From Cavenderia fasciculata (Eukaryota; Evosea; Eumycetozoa; Acytosteliales; Cavenderiaceae): a stretch of DNA of 64,000 nucleotides. The notes under the pieces were generated by a model. It ran no database searches, was not told where the DNA came from, and worked only from the letters and a program-made list of their open reading frames with translations. The stretch lies in assembly GCF_000203815.1 (NCBI RefSeq), contig NW_004457737.1:1674001-1738000 (forward strand). Reading direction: 5' to 3'. Below, in pieces: positions 36,001 to 49,287 of this stretch (its first letter is position 1; each line of letters begins with the position of its first letter). A program made the position numbers and the translations under genes.

Positions 36001-36507
36001 CAATCCATCGACGACTCTATCCCCAAACCAAAGAAGGTGTTCAAGAGCAAGAACGCTATCGTTGAAAGTGTCCAAGATGAATTGGAATCGGAAGAAAAAA
36101 AGATTAAAGAAAAATTGTACGCAAAGCAAGAAGAAGAAGAGGAAGAAGAGGAAGTGTTGGAAGAACCTAAAAAGGTCAAGGCATTGACTGAAAAGGAAAA
36201 GAAAAAGGCAAATGCCGGAAAGAAGGATTTGGATATGGACCAATTCAAGGAATATTTAATCGATCAAGATGAAGAGGTTTGGAGCAAGGCTTTAAAGGGA
36301 GGTAAAATCCCAACTACCATCTCTGTCCCTTCGGCTGCTGGAAAACGTAAACAAACTGATGGTGGTGACGATGAAGATGGATCCTCAAGTAAAAAGGAAG
36401 CCAAGGATATTCAAGACCCACATCACCAATTAAAAAAATTAAAAGAATCAAAACAACAACAACAACAACAAAAAGGTAATTCTAAAAAGAAATCATTTAG
36501 AAAGTAA
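33034..36507 (+). CDS. RNA cytidine acetyltransferase (NAT10/Kre33)
   Basis: Makes N4-acetylcytidine on 18S rRNA and tRNAs and is needed for small-subunit assembly in the nucleolus. Exons 33034-33233, 33362-35613 and 35678-36507 give 1,093 residues, the normal size. Visible parts: N-terminal MVRKKVDNRVR, Walker A in TAGRGRGKSASLGL, the helicase-like VVIDEAAAIPL, a GNAT acetyltransferase region (VVRIATHPDYQKMGYG), an acidic insert of Glu/Asp repeats in the middle of the GNAT region, and a Lys/Glu-rich C-terminal tail ending in Gln and basic residues, as expected of a nucleolar protein. The central coding part, about 33880-35060, is far richer in G and C than either end. Confidence 0.96.
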
Positions 36508-36709
36508 AGTAAATAAACAATAGATCACCAAAAATCATGATGATCTCTTTAAATCTACACAAACGAGAGATCAAAAAGAAGATCTTTTTGTTTTTTTAAA
36601 AATAAAATTATAAAATTTTAATTGAAACAGAAACTTTACTACACCATTGCATTGATCTGTTTAAACACATTGTACAAAGATATACAAAGAAGAAAGAGAG
36701 AGAGATAGA

Positions 36710-38186
36710 ATGGAGGAGAATAACCAAGTAATAAGAAAATCAATATCAAGAATTGAAAGTATATCAAATCATTTACAAGTTGTTAATGTCGCTGTAACTG
36801 AACAACAACAACAACAACAACAAGTAAAAGATCAAGTAAATGTTGGTGGTAGCGTAGATTACTATGGTTTAAATGATTTATTGAATGATAAAGAAAGATT
36901 AATTAGAAAACAAGCAAAACAATTTGCTGAATCTAAAATATTACCAATTGTAAGATGAAGATGAGATATATTTATATTTATAATTGAAAGAAACTAACTA
37001 TATAGTTTGTTTGTTCTTTCTTTCTTTTTTACCTATAGGCAAATAAATATTATGAAAAAGCAGAATTCCCATTTGAATTGATACCATTATTAAAACAATT
37101 AAAATGGGCAGGAGGTAATATAAAAGGATATCAATGTCCTGGAATGACAGCAACAGAGTTGGGTATGATTGCAATGGAATTTGCAAAGGTATCGGCTGAT
37201 ATTGCAACCTTTTATTCTATACTTCAAACCATCTCAATGTTGCCCATCTACTATTGTGGCAGTGAACTACAAAAACTAAAATACTTGCCAAAGATGGCTG
37301 CTATGGATTCGATTGGATGTTTTGGTTTGACAGAGCCATTGGCTGGATCAGATGCATCTGGACTATTGTGTGAAGCTCGTAAAGTTGATAATGGATGGAT
37401 ACTCAATGGAGAGAAACGTTGGATTGGCAATGCTCCCTTTGCAGACATTATCATTGTTTGGGCACGTGACACCGAGTCAAAGAAAATTAAAGGTTTCATC
37501 GTTGAAAAAGGTACACCAGGTTTAAATGTTGAAACTATTAATAACAAAATATCTCTTAGAATGGTTCAAAAGTAGGTACTTAGTGTACATACAATCTAAA
37601 ATATAATAATCTATAATATAATATATTAATATCATTTACTTACTTTATTTTTACTAGTGGACATATATATTTTAAAGAATGTTTAATATCAGATGATCAA
37701 AGATTACCAAATGCAAATGATTTTAATAGTGGACCTGGTAAATGTTTGTTTTTAACTAGAATCATGGCAGCATGGATTTCATTGGGTGTAGCTGCCAATG
37801 CCTATGAATCATGTTTCAAATATGTACAATCTAGAAAACAATTTGGAACACCTCTGTCTAAATTCCAATTGATCCAAGAACGGCTGGTAAAGATGTTGGG
37901 TAATCTCCAAGCAATGACACTCATGTGTCTACGTGTCTCTCATCTCTTTGACCAACAGAAACTAAGTTATGGACAAATTGGATTACTCAAAGCCTATTGC
38001 ACAAGTCACGGTCGTGAAATTGTTAGTCTTGCTCGTGAATGTGTCGGTGGTAATGGTATTGTCACCGATTATGGTGTGGCTCGTAGTTTTGTTGATATGG
38101 AAGCTATCCATACTTTTGAAGGTTCCTATGATATCAATACTTTAATTGCTGCTCGTGAAATTACTGGTCATTCATCTTTTCGTTAA
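36710..38186 (+). CDS. Acyl-CoA dehydrogenase family (ACX4/glutaryl-CoA dehydrogenase-like)
   Basis: FAD enzyme that introduces a double bond into acyl-CoA. Exons 36710-36949, 37039-37571 and 37658-38186 give 433 residues. Family signatures are GCFGLTEPLAGSDASG, NGEKRWIGNA, SRKQFGTPLSKFQLIQ, ECVGGNGIVTDYG and the catalytic-glutamate motif TFEGSYDINTLIAAREITG, which is closest by eye to plant acyl-CoA oxidase 4 and glutaryl-CoA dehydrogenase. The extreme C-terminus is HSSFR, so no classical peroxisomal SKL signal is present. The first ~45 residues contain a Gln run and no obvious mitochondrial presequence. Dehydrogenase versus oxidase action cannot be decided from sequence. Confidence 0.9.
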
Positions 38187-39132
38187 AATATAAATAAACA
38201 AAACAAATAAATATAAACAAACAAATCTAGAATCAATCGATCTATCTCTATTCACCTCTATTTATCTATCTATCTATTTTTTGGTTAAAGGTTACATTGT
38301 AACTGTTTGTTGTTAGGTTTAAATTAATATCTATCTACCTCCTATTGTCTCCTAACACCCCCCTTAAAAGGGGAAATGGATGAATGAATGGATGAATGAT
38401 GAGTCCGTCGCCATCGTCGTTTCCAGGCGACCATGACATCGTGACGATAAAAACTTTCTCCCTTTGGGTAGTTTAGTAAGGGAGGGAGGGAGATTTTTGT
38501 ATCTTTGTACATGTAGCGCTCGAGCCCAACCAGCAAAGGGTACGATCGTACACCAAGCAAGGGCTGCAGGTGCCCCCAAAAACATTTTAAATAAAAAAAA
38601 AAAAAAAAAAAAAAAGAAATTTTTCAACAATTAAATTTAATTACCCTACAAAAAGTCTAAAACTTATTGATACTACCGTCTTGTGCTGAAACCATCATCA
38701 TCAATCATCGATAATCAATCCATCAATCATTCATTACATACACACTATATATTCATTATATATAATATAATATAAAAGAGGAGAGGGATATATATCTTGA
38801 AGAAACATTATTAAAAAAGGTGATTAATCAGTAGTAATAATAGGGTCAACAAACAACAACACTCCCAAAACAAACAAACAAACAAACAAACAAACTCGAC
38901 CCCCCACAAATAATAATAATAATAATAACAAATTATAAAGAGAATATCGTGGTAATAGCAGAGATAAAGCAATCATATAGTTAGTTATAGTAGTAGTATT
39001 TAGTAAAAAGACGAATAGTAAATAGACTATTTATATTCAGTCGACTCGTTTGAGAGGAACTATAGAGTAGTAGTAATAGTAATAGTAATAGTAGTAGTAG
39101 TAGTAATAGTAATCTTATACCTATAGTGAAAG
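38187..39132. other. Intergenic region with a GC-richer block ending in an A-tract
   Basis: Upstream of the MST-like kinase. At about 38355-38585 the composition rises in GC (with a CCCCTTAAAAGGGG hairpin and the stretch AGCGCTCGAGCCC), then passes into about 24 A residues (38591-38614). The rest is simple-sequence: TATCTATC, CAAA, AATA and TAG repeats just before the kinase ATG. No convincing protein gene. Confidence 0.55.
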
Positions 39133-41460
<2,328 letters not shown>

Positions 41461-41780
41461 ATTAATCGATAGATAATTAATAATTAATAATTAATAATAA
41501 TAATAACAATAATAATAATAGTAATAGATGTCATCAATTTGTAATAATAATATCATCCAAAAACATTCTCATAATATAACAAAAAAACCATCATCAACCA
41601 ATGGTTATATCTCTCTCAATCCGAAATGTTTAAATGTTTTATAATTATTCTTATTTGTTTGATTGTTTTTTTGTATTTATATTTTACAAAGTTTTGTTTT
41701 TGGGATTGATTTTTATTTAAGGTTAATGATTACTTGTAATTTTGATTCTCTTTCTTGTTCTTTTTTATCTCTTTTTTTTT
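41461..41780. other. Convergent intergenic region
   Basis: About 320 bp between the 3' ends of the MST-like kinase and the Polo-like kinase. It contains TAATAA repeats and T-rich sequence, expected for back-to-back 3' ends. Confidence 0.6.
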
Positions 41781-44133
41781 CTATTCATCTGGTTTCTTGT
41801 GACAATAAAGACTTGGGACAATTTCTCTAGTGAATTTGATGCCACTGACAATGTTTGGATCAGTGCTTTGAAGCATATTGGAGAGCTTATCGGTTAAAAT
41901 TGTTTTCTGGTCAGCAGAAACATAGGTGACGTTTTGGTCGTTGGTGAGAATGATGATCGAGTTGTCTACAAAGTTTACTTGAATCGTCTTGTCGCTTAAT
42001 CTGAATGCAATTCCCTTGGGTGTCTCTTTCCACTTTTTTACATAGACTGGTGAAGCCAAAGAGTCGTCAGTGTATAGGATTCGCTGTTGTCGTTGTAGTT
42101 GATGACGATAGTTGATATTAAATTTTACAGGTTGCTGAAGGAAGCGATTGGAAAAGTATTTCATGAGGGTTACCTTTTTCTGGGTGTCGTGTGGATGCTC
42201 CTCGTTGATATTTAAAATTCTCTTGCCGTCGCCGTCATCTCCCTTGGCATGCTCCATGTAATATGCAATACCAGTGTTGAGAAAAGTAATCACCTTGGTG
42301 GAATCGTTAAAGTAGGCTCCAACCGATCCGTTTGACAAATTGTATGCCATTCCATATTTGCTGGTAAAATCTTCAAATTGACTAACAAATACCAAATCTC
42401 TTGGGAATTGACAACTCTTTGCAAAGGCGGCTGATGGGGAAATAGCCTTGACCGGTTCGGAAATATGATTATTGGCAATTCTAGTCTCCAAATCTTTAAC
42501 ATTGGTACAAATTTGTGCTTGTTCTGGTAATGCTAATTTTTGTTTTAATAATTTAGTTTTTAAATCTAAAAAAATAGAAAAATAAATAAAAATATTAGTA
42601 TGGGATGGTATTTTCTTTTTCTTTTTTTTTTTCTTTTTTCTTTACCATTTTCTTTCATTTTTTCTAATCTTCTTAATTTTCTATAATGGAAATCATCTTT
42701 TTCCAATTCAGATAACTTTTGTTGTGATTGTGGTGATAAAGTACCAAAAAGATTTGGCTTTTGTTGTTGTTGTTTTTGTGGTGATTGATATTGTTCTTGT
42801 TGTTGATGTTGTTGTTGATGTTGTTGATTAATAATATTTGTATTTTCAGTTAGAGGCAAATGATTATTATTGATAGAGGAAGGTAAACGGATTAATTGAG
42901 TTGGAAGAGTTGTTAGAGCTGATACTGGTAAATATTTTGGTATTGTTGGTAGTGAAAAGAATTCATGTTCCAAAATTTGATGTAAATTTGGTCTTTTTTC
43001 TAAAAGTAGGAAAAAAAAAGAGATTAGATATTTTTGAAAAAGAGGTTTTTTTGTTTTTTAAACTCTACCTGGAACTGGATTTAAAATTGAAATGATTAAT
43101 TTTTTTGTACTATCATCAAGTGCTGGTTCTTCTGGGAATGAATATTGATTTGTTCTAATACGTTCATAGGTCATATTTACATCTGGCGTTTCAAAAGGTG
43201 GTTTACCAACCAATAAAGTATATAGAATAATACCAATTGACCAAACATCTGCTTCATAAGAATGTCCAACTGTTTTATCTAAAACTTCTGGTGCAATATA
43301 ATTTGGTGTACCACAAATTGTCCTAAATAAAATAAATAATAATAATAAAAAAATAAATATATTAATAAATAATTTATATATATATATTTTTTTTTGGTTC
43401 ATACTTTTTTCTTTCACCTTCACGTTCAACTCTGGTTGAAAGGCCAAAATCACCCAACTTTATGCGCATGTTATCAATGAAAAGGTTACCCAATTTCAAA
43501 TCTCTATGAATAATCTTGTGATCGTGTAAATACTTTACTGCTTGAATCACTTGATAAACATAATATTTAACTTCACATTCTAATAAAAATTTTCTTCTTT
43601 TATGAATATCCATTACAGTCTAAAGAAAGAGAGAGAAATAAAAAGAATAAGAGAAATTAATAAATAATATATATATAATTATTATTATTTAAATATTTAT
43701 AAATTTACCTTTTGATTACATAAACCTAAAAGAATAAAAACATAATCATCGGTTTCAAAACAATGTTCAAACTTTACAATATTTTCATGATTTAATGAAC
43801 TATGAATTCTAATCTCAGCTTTAATCTAGAAAGATTTATAATAATTATAGAGAGTAAAATAAATAATATTTGGTAAGTATTTTTGAATTTCAATCTTTTT
43901 TTTTTGTTTTTTTTTTTTTTTGTTGGGGGGAAAGGAAATATCCAGGTCGAGATTTCCAACCAACACAAACTTGATCATGTATCAACTATAACAAATTTGT
44001 TAAATTAATTTTGGGATACTTTACCTTTGATTTTGCTCTTGGTTTAATCAAGGATGATTTTAAGACTACTTTGGCAGCGTAAACTCTATTCGTTTCCAAA
44101 TCGGTCAAATGATAACATTTTGCAAATCCACCC

Positions 44134-44168
<35 letters not shown>

Positions 44169-44591
44169 AAGTTGGAAATGAATTTAATAATTAATATATT
44201 GGATGATCATGTGATTATATTATTTGAATAAAAGATATTTACCTTTCCAAGCAATTCACCACGTTTATATTCTTTAACGATGGTACTATCACCGTTTCTA
44301 ATGATTTCCTTGATAAGAGTAGGAGGTTCAGTTGAAACTGGTGGTGCCATTTGTTGTTGTTGTTGTTGTTGTTGCTGTGGAACAACAGAGGCAGAGACTT
44401 GGACAGTTGGAGTTGTCATGAATGGATTATTACTGACACTTGGTTGTCTTGACGAAGAAGTAGTAGAAGACCCACCGTTGTAAACACTGTTTATTTGGTG
44501 ATGTTGCTGCTGCTGCTGCTGGTGTTGTTGCTGTTGAATATCTCCACAATGCGTTGGTCTAATGACCATCGACTTTGTGATTAAAGATGAC

Positions 44592-44631
<40 letters not shown>

Positions 44632-44983
44632 GAAGTTGCTGTTGTTGCTGTTTTAAACGAAGTGATGCACTATTGTTGTACTGATGATTGATATTGATAT
44701 TTTCTTGATTATCATATGTTTGTTGATAACCACTAGTATTGTACTGTTGTTGCTGTTGCTGCTGTTGCTGTGGATAAGATGATGATTGATGAGTAGTTGC
44801 GGGACCGCTTGTATTATAGAGATGAGAGGAAGTAGAGATAGAAGTAGAAGTAGAGGAGGTAGGATACTGATATTGTTGCTGTTGAAGACCAATACTAGTT
44901 GAACGATGATTATTATTATTGGTTGTATAAAGTGATTGTGAAGTTAGGGGTGGTGATGAAGAAAGTTGCTTGTAGTTCATCAT
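41781..44983 (-). CDS. Polo-like kinase with Gln-rich N-terminus
   Basis: Mitotic Ser/Thr kinase acting at centrosome, spindle and cleavage furrow. Exons are about 44243-44983, 44025-44132, 43709-43825, 43405-43619, 43069-43322, 42646-42999 and 41781-42565, giving 857 residues. The first ~240 residues are Gln/Ser/Tyr-rich (a 15-Gln run). The kinase domain follows: [15 protein letters not shown] (the GGFAKC typical of PLK), [39 protein letters not shown] and KRPNLHQIL. After a Gln-rich linker come two polo boxes, the first with [20 protein letters not shown] followed by [12 protein letters not shown]. The key phosphopeptide-binding Trp of human polo box 1 (W414 in WVSKWVD) has no clear counterpart (FVSQFED). 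Confidence 0.95.
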
Positions 44984-46468
44984 TGTCAGAGATTAATATT
45001 TTCAACGAACTCTTTATTTTTAAAAATAATAAAAGGTTTTTTTTTTTGGTATCTGGAAGCAGAGGGAGGGTAGGTAGTGATTTCGGGAGAGGTATGTAGG
45101 TAATGAATGAAAAGTGTGTGTTTTGGAATATAAATGCTGATTGGTTGATATTGAAAAGACACAATAAAAGAATGATCAGGTGCAATGATAATAATAATAA
45201 TAATAAAAATATAATAATATTGGTATTGGTATTGGAATAAAAGTATAAAAGTATGTGTTAAACTAAATCTGATGAATGAATATAGTTTTTAGTTTGATAA
45301 ATAATATAAATAATGATGATGATGATGATGATTAGATTTTTTTTTTGTTTTCTACTCTTTATGATGAACCGTGATGAAATAAATAAAGTTGAATATATAG
45401 AGATAATGTATGTATGTAATGTATGTAATGTATGATATGTATGTAAACTTTTGGGAAAAGTGATCAACAACTAATGTTGAATGAAATCAAGACTATTATT
45501 GTTATTGTTATTGCTATTGTTTGTTTGTTTGATTGACTGTTGCTGTTATCATCTAAGCTAATCTAATCTAATCTTTCTCTAAAAGTTGTAGTTATAGTTT
45601 CATAAAGGTATGTATGTATGTAGAAAGAGATAATAAAAGAAAAGATGATGATGGTGATGATGAATGAAAAACAATCAATTATCAAGTGACACAGTTGTGT
45701 TTTTTTTTTTTTTCGAAACTAGGCGCCAACCTTTATTTATTTGTTGTACAACAGCTAAAATAGAACATTTTTGGGTTTTTTATTTTCGCTTGTGTTATTC
45801 TCTATACAAATAACAATATCAGTACTCCCGTCACCTATCGGTTCCCACCAATAAACCCTCATCCCTTGATCAATCACCTCATCATCATTGCCACATTTCA
45901 ATACTATAACTGGAAACTATAAAACTAAAACCAAAAAAAGTCTAGGATCATGATCCTCGGTCGGGGAGGGAATTTTCAAAAAAAAAAACCATCGCTTGGC
46001 AATGCGTGAATCCGTTAAAAATTCCCCGCCGATTTTTCAAATTTTTGAAAAACTAAAAAAAAAATCGAACTTCCCCACCAACCAAAGATATCTGACCCAC
46101 TAATAATGAAGTCTTTAGAGGTCAAGGGGTTGAAAGAAAGAAAGAAAGGAAGGAAGAAAGAGTCATTTAAAACAAAAAAAAAAAAGTCAAGCAATGATGA
46201 CGAATACAGATCGAAAGAAGAGTGTTGCTTTATAAACAAAGGTACCACCATCTACATTACATCTGATCTCTCTACTTTTTTTTATTTGTTAAAAAATGTA
46301 CGAATAATTTTGTCATCATGGTGTTGCAAGATAAACCTCCTTTTAAAAAGAAAAAAACCCGAAAACAAAAAACTTTTTATTAATATTAATTTAAACCTTT
46401 ATAGTTTTTTTTTTTTGTATATACACCTTGAATCTTAATTAATATAATTTATATATATAAACAAGAGA
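44984..46468. other. 1.5-kb divergent intergenic region
   Basis: Between the divergent PLK and NAPE-PLD-like genes. It shows GTAT repeats (45405-45445), GAT repeats (45315-45335), poly-T and poly-A, and GAAAGAAAGAAAGGAAGGAAG (46134-46155). ORFs inside are low-complexity. Nothing else supported. Confidence 0.55.
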
Positions 46469-47756
46469 ATGGAAGACCCATTACAAAACAATAACAATCA
46501 TCATCAAAAAGAGGAAGAAGAAATTGTTAAAGATAACAATGATAATACTACTACTACTGTACAAACTATATCAGTAGCTGTGTCAGAATCTGAGCCTTCT
46601 ACCGCAGTTATAGTACCAAAGACAAAGGCACACTTTGAAAATGGTAAATGGATAGACCCATATTCAAAGGGTGCTACAAGATCATTTTCAGAGTATGTCA
46701 TACTTTTATTTTAATCATCACATGTCTCTTTTTCTTATTCTTTATATTTAAATCATTCTTTTTTTAATAAGTATGTGGAAATTAGTATCAGCAAGAAAAG
46801 AACCAAAAGCATTAACAAAAGAGGAAAAAGAGCATATACATCCAGTTTTAAAGATTGATCAAGATTTATTGAGAACACCAGTTGCCAAGGGAACTGCTAG
46901 AACCACTTGGATTGGCCATTCAACCTTTTTCGTTCAAACACCCAATGGAATATCATTTTTGACGGATCCAGTGTGGAGCGATCGTTGCTCACCTTTGCAA
47001 TGGCTTGGACCAAAGCGTTATCGCGATGTCCCATGTAAAATACAAGAACTACCATTGGGTGCCGCCGACTTTGTAGTGGTCAGTCACAATCACTATGATC
47101 ATTTGGATCATTTTGCAGTGATGCAACTCAAAGATACAGTGCATTGGTTTGTACCATCGGGTCTCAAAGAATGGTTTAATGGATGTGGTGTCACTAGAGT
47201 GACAGAGTTGTCTTGGTGGGAAGAGACTGTCTATCAAGATCGTTATCGTTTGGTTTGTACCCCTTGCAAACATTATGGTCAACGTACACTTAGCGATCGT
47301 TATGCCACTTTGGCTTGTTCATGGGCAATCATTGATGAATTGGAAAATAAGAAATATTGGTTTGCTGGTGATACTGCCTATTGTGAAACTTTTAAAGAAA
47401 TTGGTCATCATATTGGTCCAATTGATTTTGCTTTTAGTATGAAGAAAAAGAAAAAAAGACAATTGGAAATATTATTATTAATTTTCTTTTTATTTTTATT
47501 TTTAGTACCAATTGGAGCTTATTTCCCAAGATGGTTTATGTCTGAATTTCATGTTTCACCAGTTGAATCTGTCATGATTCATCAAGATATAAAAGCAAAA
47601 CAATCGGTTGGTATGCATTGGGGTACGTTCCGTCTAACTGATGAACCATATCTTGAACCACCTCAATTCCTAAAATCTGAAATGGAAAAGGCAAACATTC
47701 CACTTGAACAATTCTTTGCAATGAAAATTGGTGAAACTAAAACTTTACTTCTTTAA
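46469..47756 (+). CDS. NAPE-hydrolysing phospholipase D-like metallo-beta-lactamase
   Basis: Likely hydrolyses N-acyl phosphatidylethanolamines to N-acylethanolamines and phosphatidic acid. Exons 46469-46692, 46772-47436 and 47506-47756 give 379 residues, close to human NAPE-PLD (393). The zinc-binding motif is SHNHYDHLDH (HxHxDH), with further ligands in CTPCKHYGQRT, FAGDTAY and GMHWGTFRLTDEP. Other family phrases are TWIGHSTFF, LTDPVWSDRCSP, IPIGAYFPRWFM and HVSPVESVMIHQD. The first ~45 residues are a disordered Asn/Glu/Thr stretch not found in mammals. There is no signal peptide; membrane association is expected from the family. Confidence 0.93.
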
Positions 47757-47925
47757 AACAATACACAACATTTAAAACATCACATTTGTAAAAATAAATA
47801 ACTTTTTTTAAACATTGTATCATACAATAAATCATGGATTGACTTTTGCTAAGAAATGTTAACAAGGTCTTGTAATTGGATTGTAGTAGGAAAGGCAATT
47901 ATTTATTGTATAATCTTTAAAGGAC

Positions 47926-48654
47926 TTAGGCTTGAGCTTGCAAGTAAGAAATGGTATCAGCTCTGTCTTGGGCACTCTTAAATCCAGGGAAAGCCATTTT
48001 GGTCTTTGGAATATATTTCTTTGGATTCTCGAGATAGTCAAACAAGGTTTGTTCACCCCACATGACACCAGCGTTCTTGTTGGCATCAGAATAGGCATAA
48101 CCTGGAACAGTTCCAGACTTACGACCAAAGAGACCATAGAGATTTGGACCTATAGAAAAAAAAAAAAAAAAAAAGTCGCTCATATTAATTTTTTTGACTT
48201 GTTCTTGCATAGTAGTAGTAATTTGGTTGTATTTGAACATATAAAGTAAAGTTCATTCAACCAACCAATATATTATCTATATTGAATATTATATACCTTG
48301 CTTGTTTGGAGCATCCTATATGTGATTATAAATTATTAGTAATGTGTGGTGTGGGTTTAGGTTGTTCAACAACATCAATCTTCTTCCCCTTCATTCTTCA
48401 TTCTTCGTTATACAACTATTTGCAACTTGCAAAACAACAATCATCAGTCAACTCAACTACTGTTTGTATTCATGTTGTTGTGTGCTGTTACTATCTGTGT
48501 TTGTACTACTATAACTCGAAGAAGAAGAAGATCAATCTATATATAAATATGCTGATCAATAATTAATTACCTTGGCAACAGTGTGGCATTGAGCACAACG
48601 AGCCTTGAAGAGCTTTTCACCGTTTTCGACGTTTCCTGGTGGGATGGCAGACAT
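47926..48654 (-). CDS. Cytochrome c
   Basis: Mobile electron carrier between complexes III and IV in the mitochondrial intermembrane space. 108 residues. Exons are 48571-48654, a 19-nt microexon 48297-48315, and 47926-48149. The haem site is CAQCH; other hallmarks are [41 protein letters not shown] and the terminal RADTISYLQ. The axial Met is in KTKMAF. The microexon encodes DAPNKQ plus one base of Gly. The 255-bp intron between exon 1 and the microexon is long for the region. Confidence 0.97.
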
Positions 48655-49287
48655 TATGAGATATGTGTAGTAATTTACTTTGAGTAATACAAAAACAAAA
48701 ATGAGCGTGATCAATAGGATCAAAAAACGACAAACTGTCTGTTGGAAAAAAAATTTAAAAAAACATTTTTTGAAAAAGTTTGCTCAAACGAATGACCGCA
48801 CAGCATATCACTACATCATCACCACAGATCTCTCATCATAGCACATCCTGGTTGATCTGCCCTATTATGTACATTATAGGATTAGATCTTTTTAATTAAA
48901 CAATTTAACAATTAAACAAATAATAATTCACACCAAGTAAGTTTGGTATATATATTTTGTCAACATACAAAGCATGTATTAATTATTCATTTATCAACTT
49001 GAATGTATACATTATCATCCCATTCAGTTATTTTTAACAATATAGATAACTGTTCTCTCTGTATATCTTGAGTAATGGTTGTTGTTTGGAATAACTTGAG
49101 AACTAGTTAGTAAAAATGTGCGTCTCTAGAGATATCTAAAACCAAATCAGATGATTTTTTCATTGACTTGAATAATCGATTTAACAAAAGCAACGTGTTT
49201 CAAAAAGAAAAAACTATTTAAATCTCTGTCTCCAAAACAAATCAATATTCTATTCTTTCTTTAATTAATATAAATAATACATACAAA
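48655..49287. other. Divergent promoter region, cytochrome c / GBP-like GTPase
   Basis: AT-rich spacer of about 630 bp. The only oddity is CCTGGTTGATCTGCC at about 48848, which resembles the start of 18S rRNA but is too short to call. No gene is seen. Confidence 0.55.

Noticed and set aside
38394-38432. TGATGAGTCCGTC followed by GTTTC, hammerhead-ribozyme-like
   Set aside because: The second core would need to read GAAAC on the same strand; here it is the reverse complement, so the core cannot form on either strand.
48848-48862. CCTGGTTGATCTGCC like the 5' end of 18S rRNA
   Set aside because: Only 15 nt with one base missing; no further rRNA follows.
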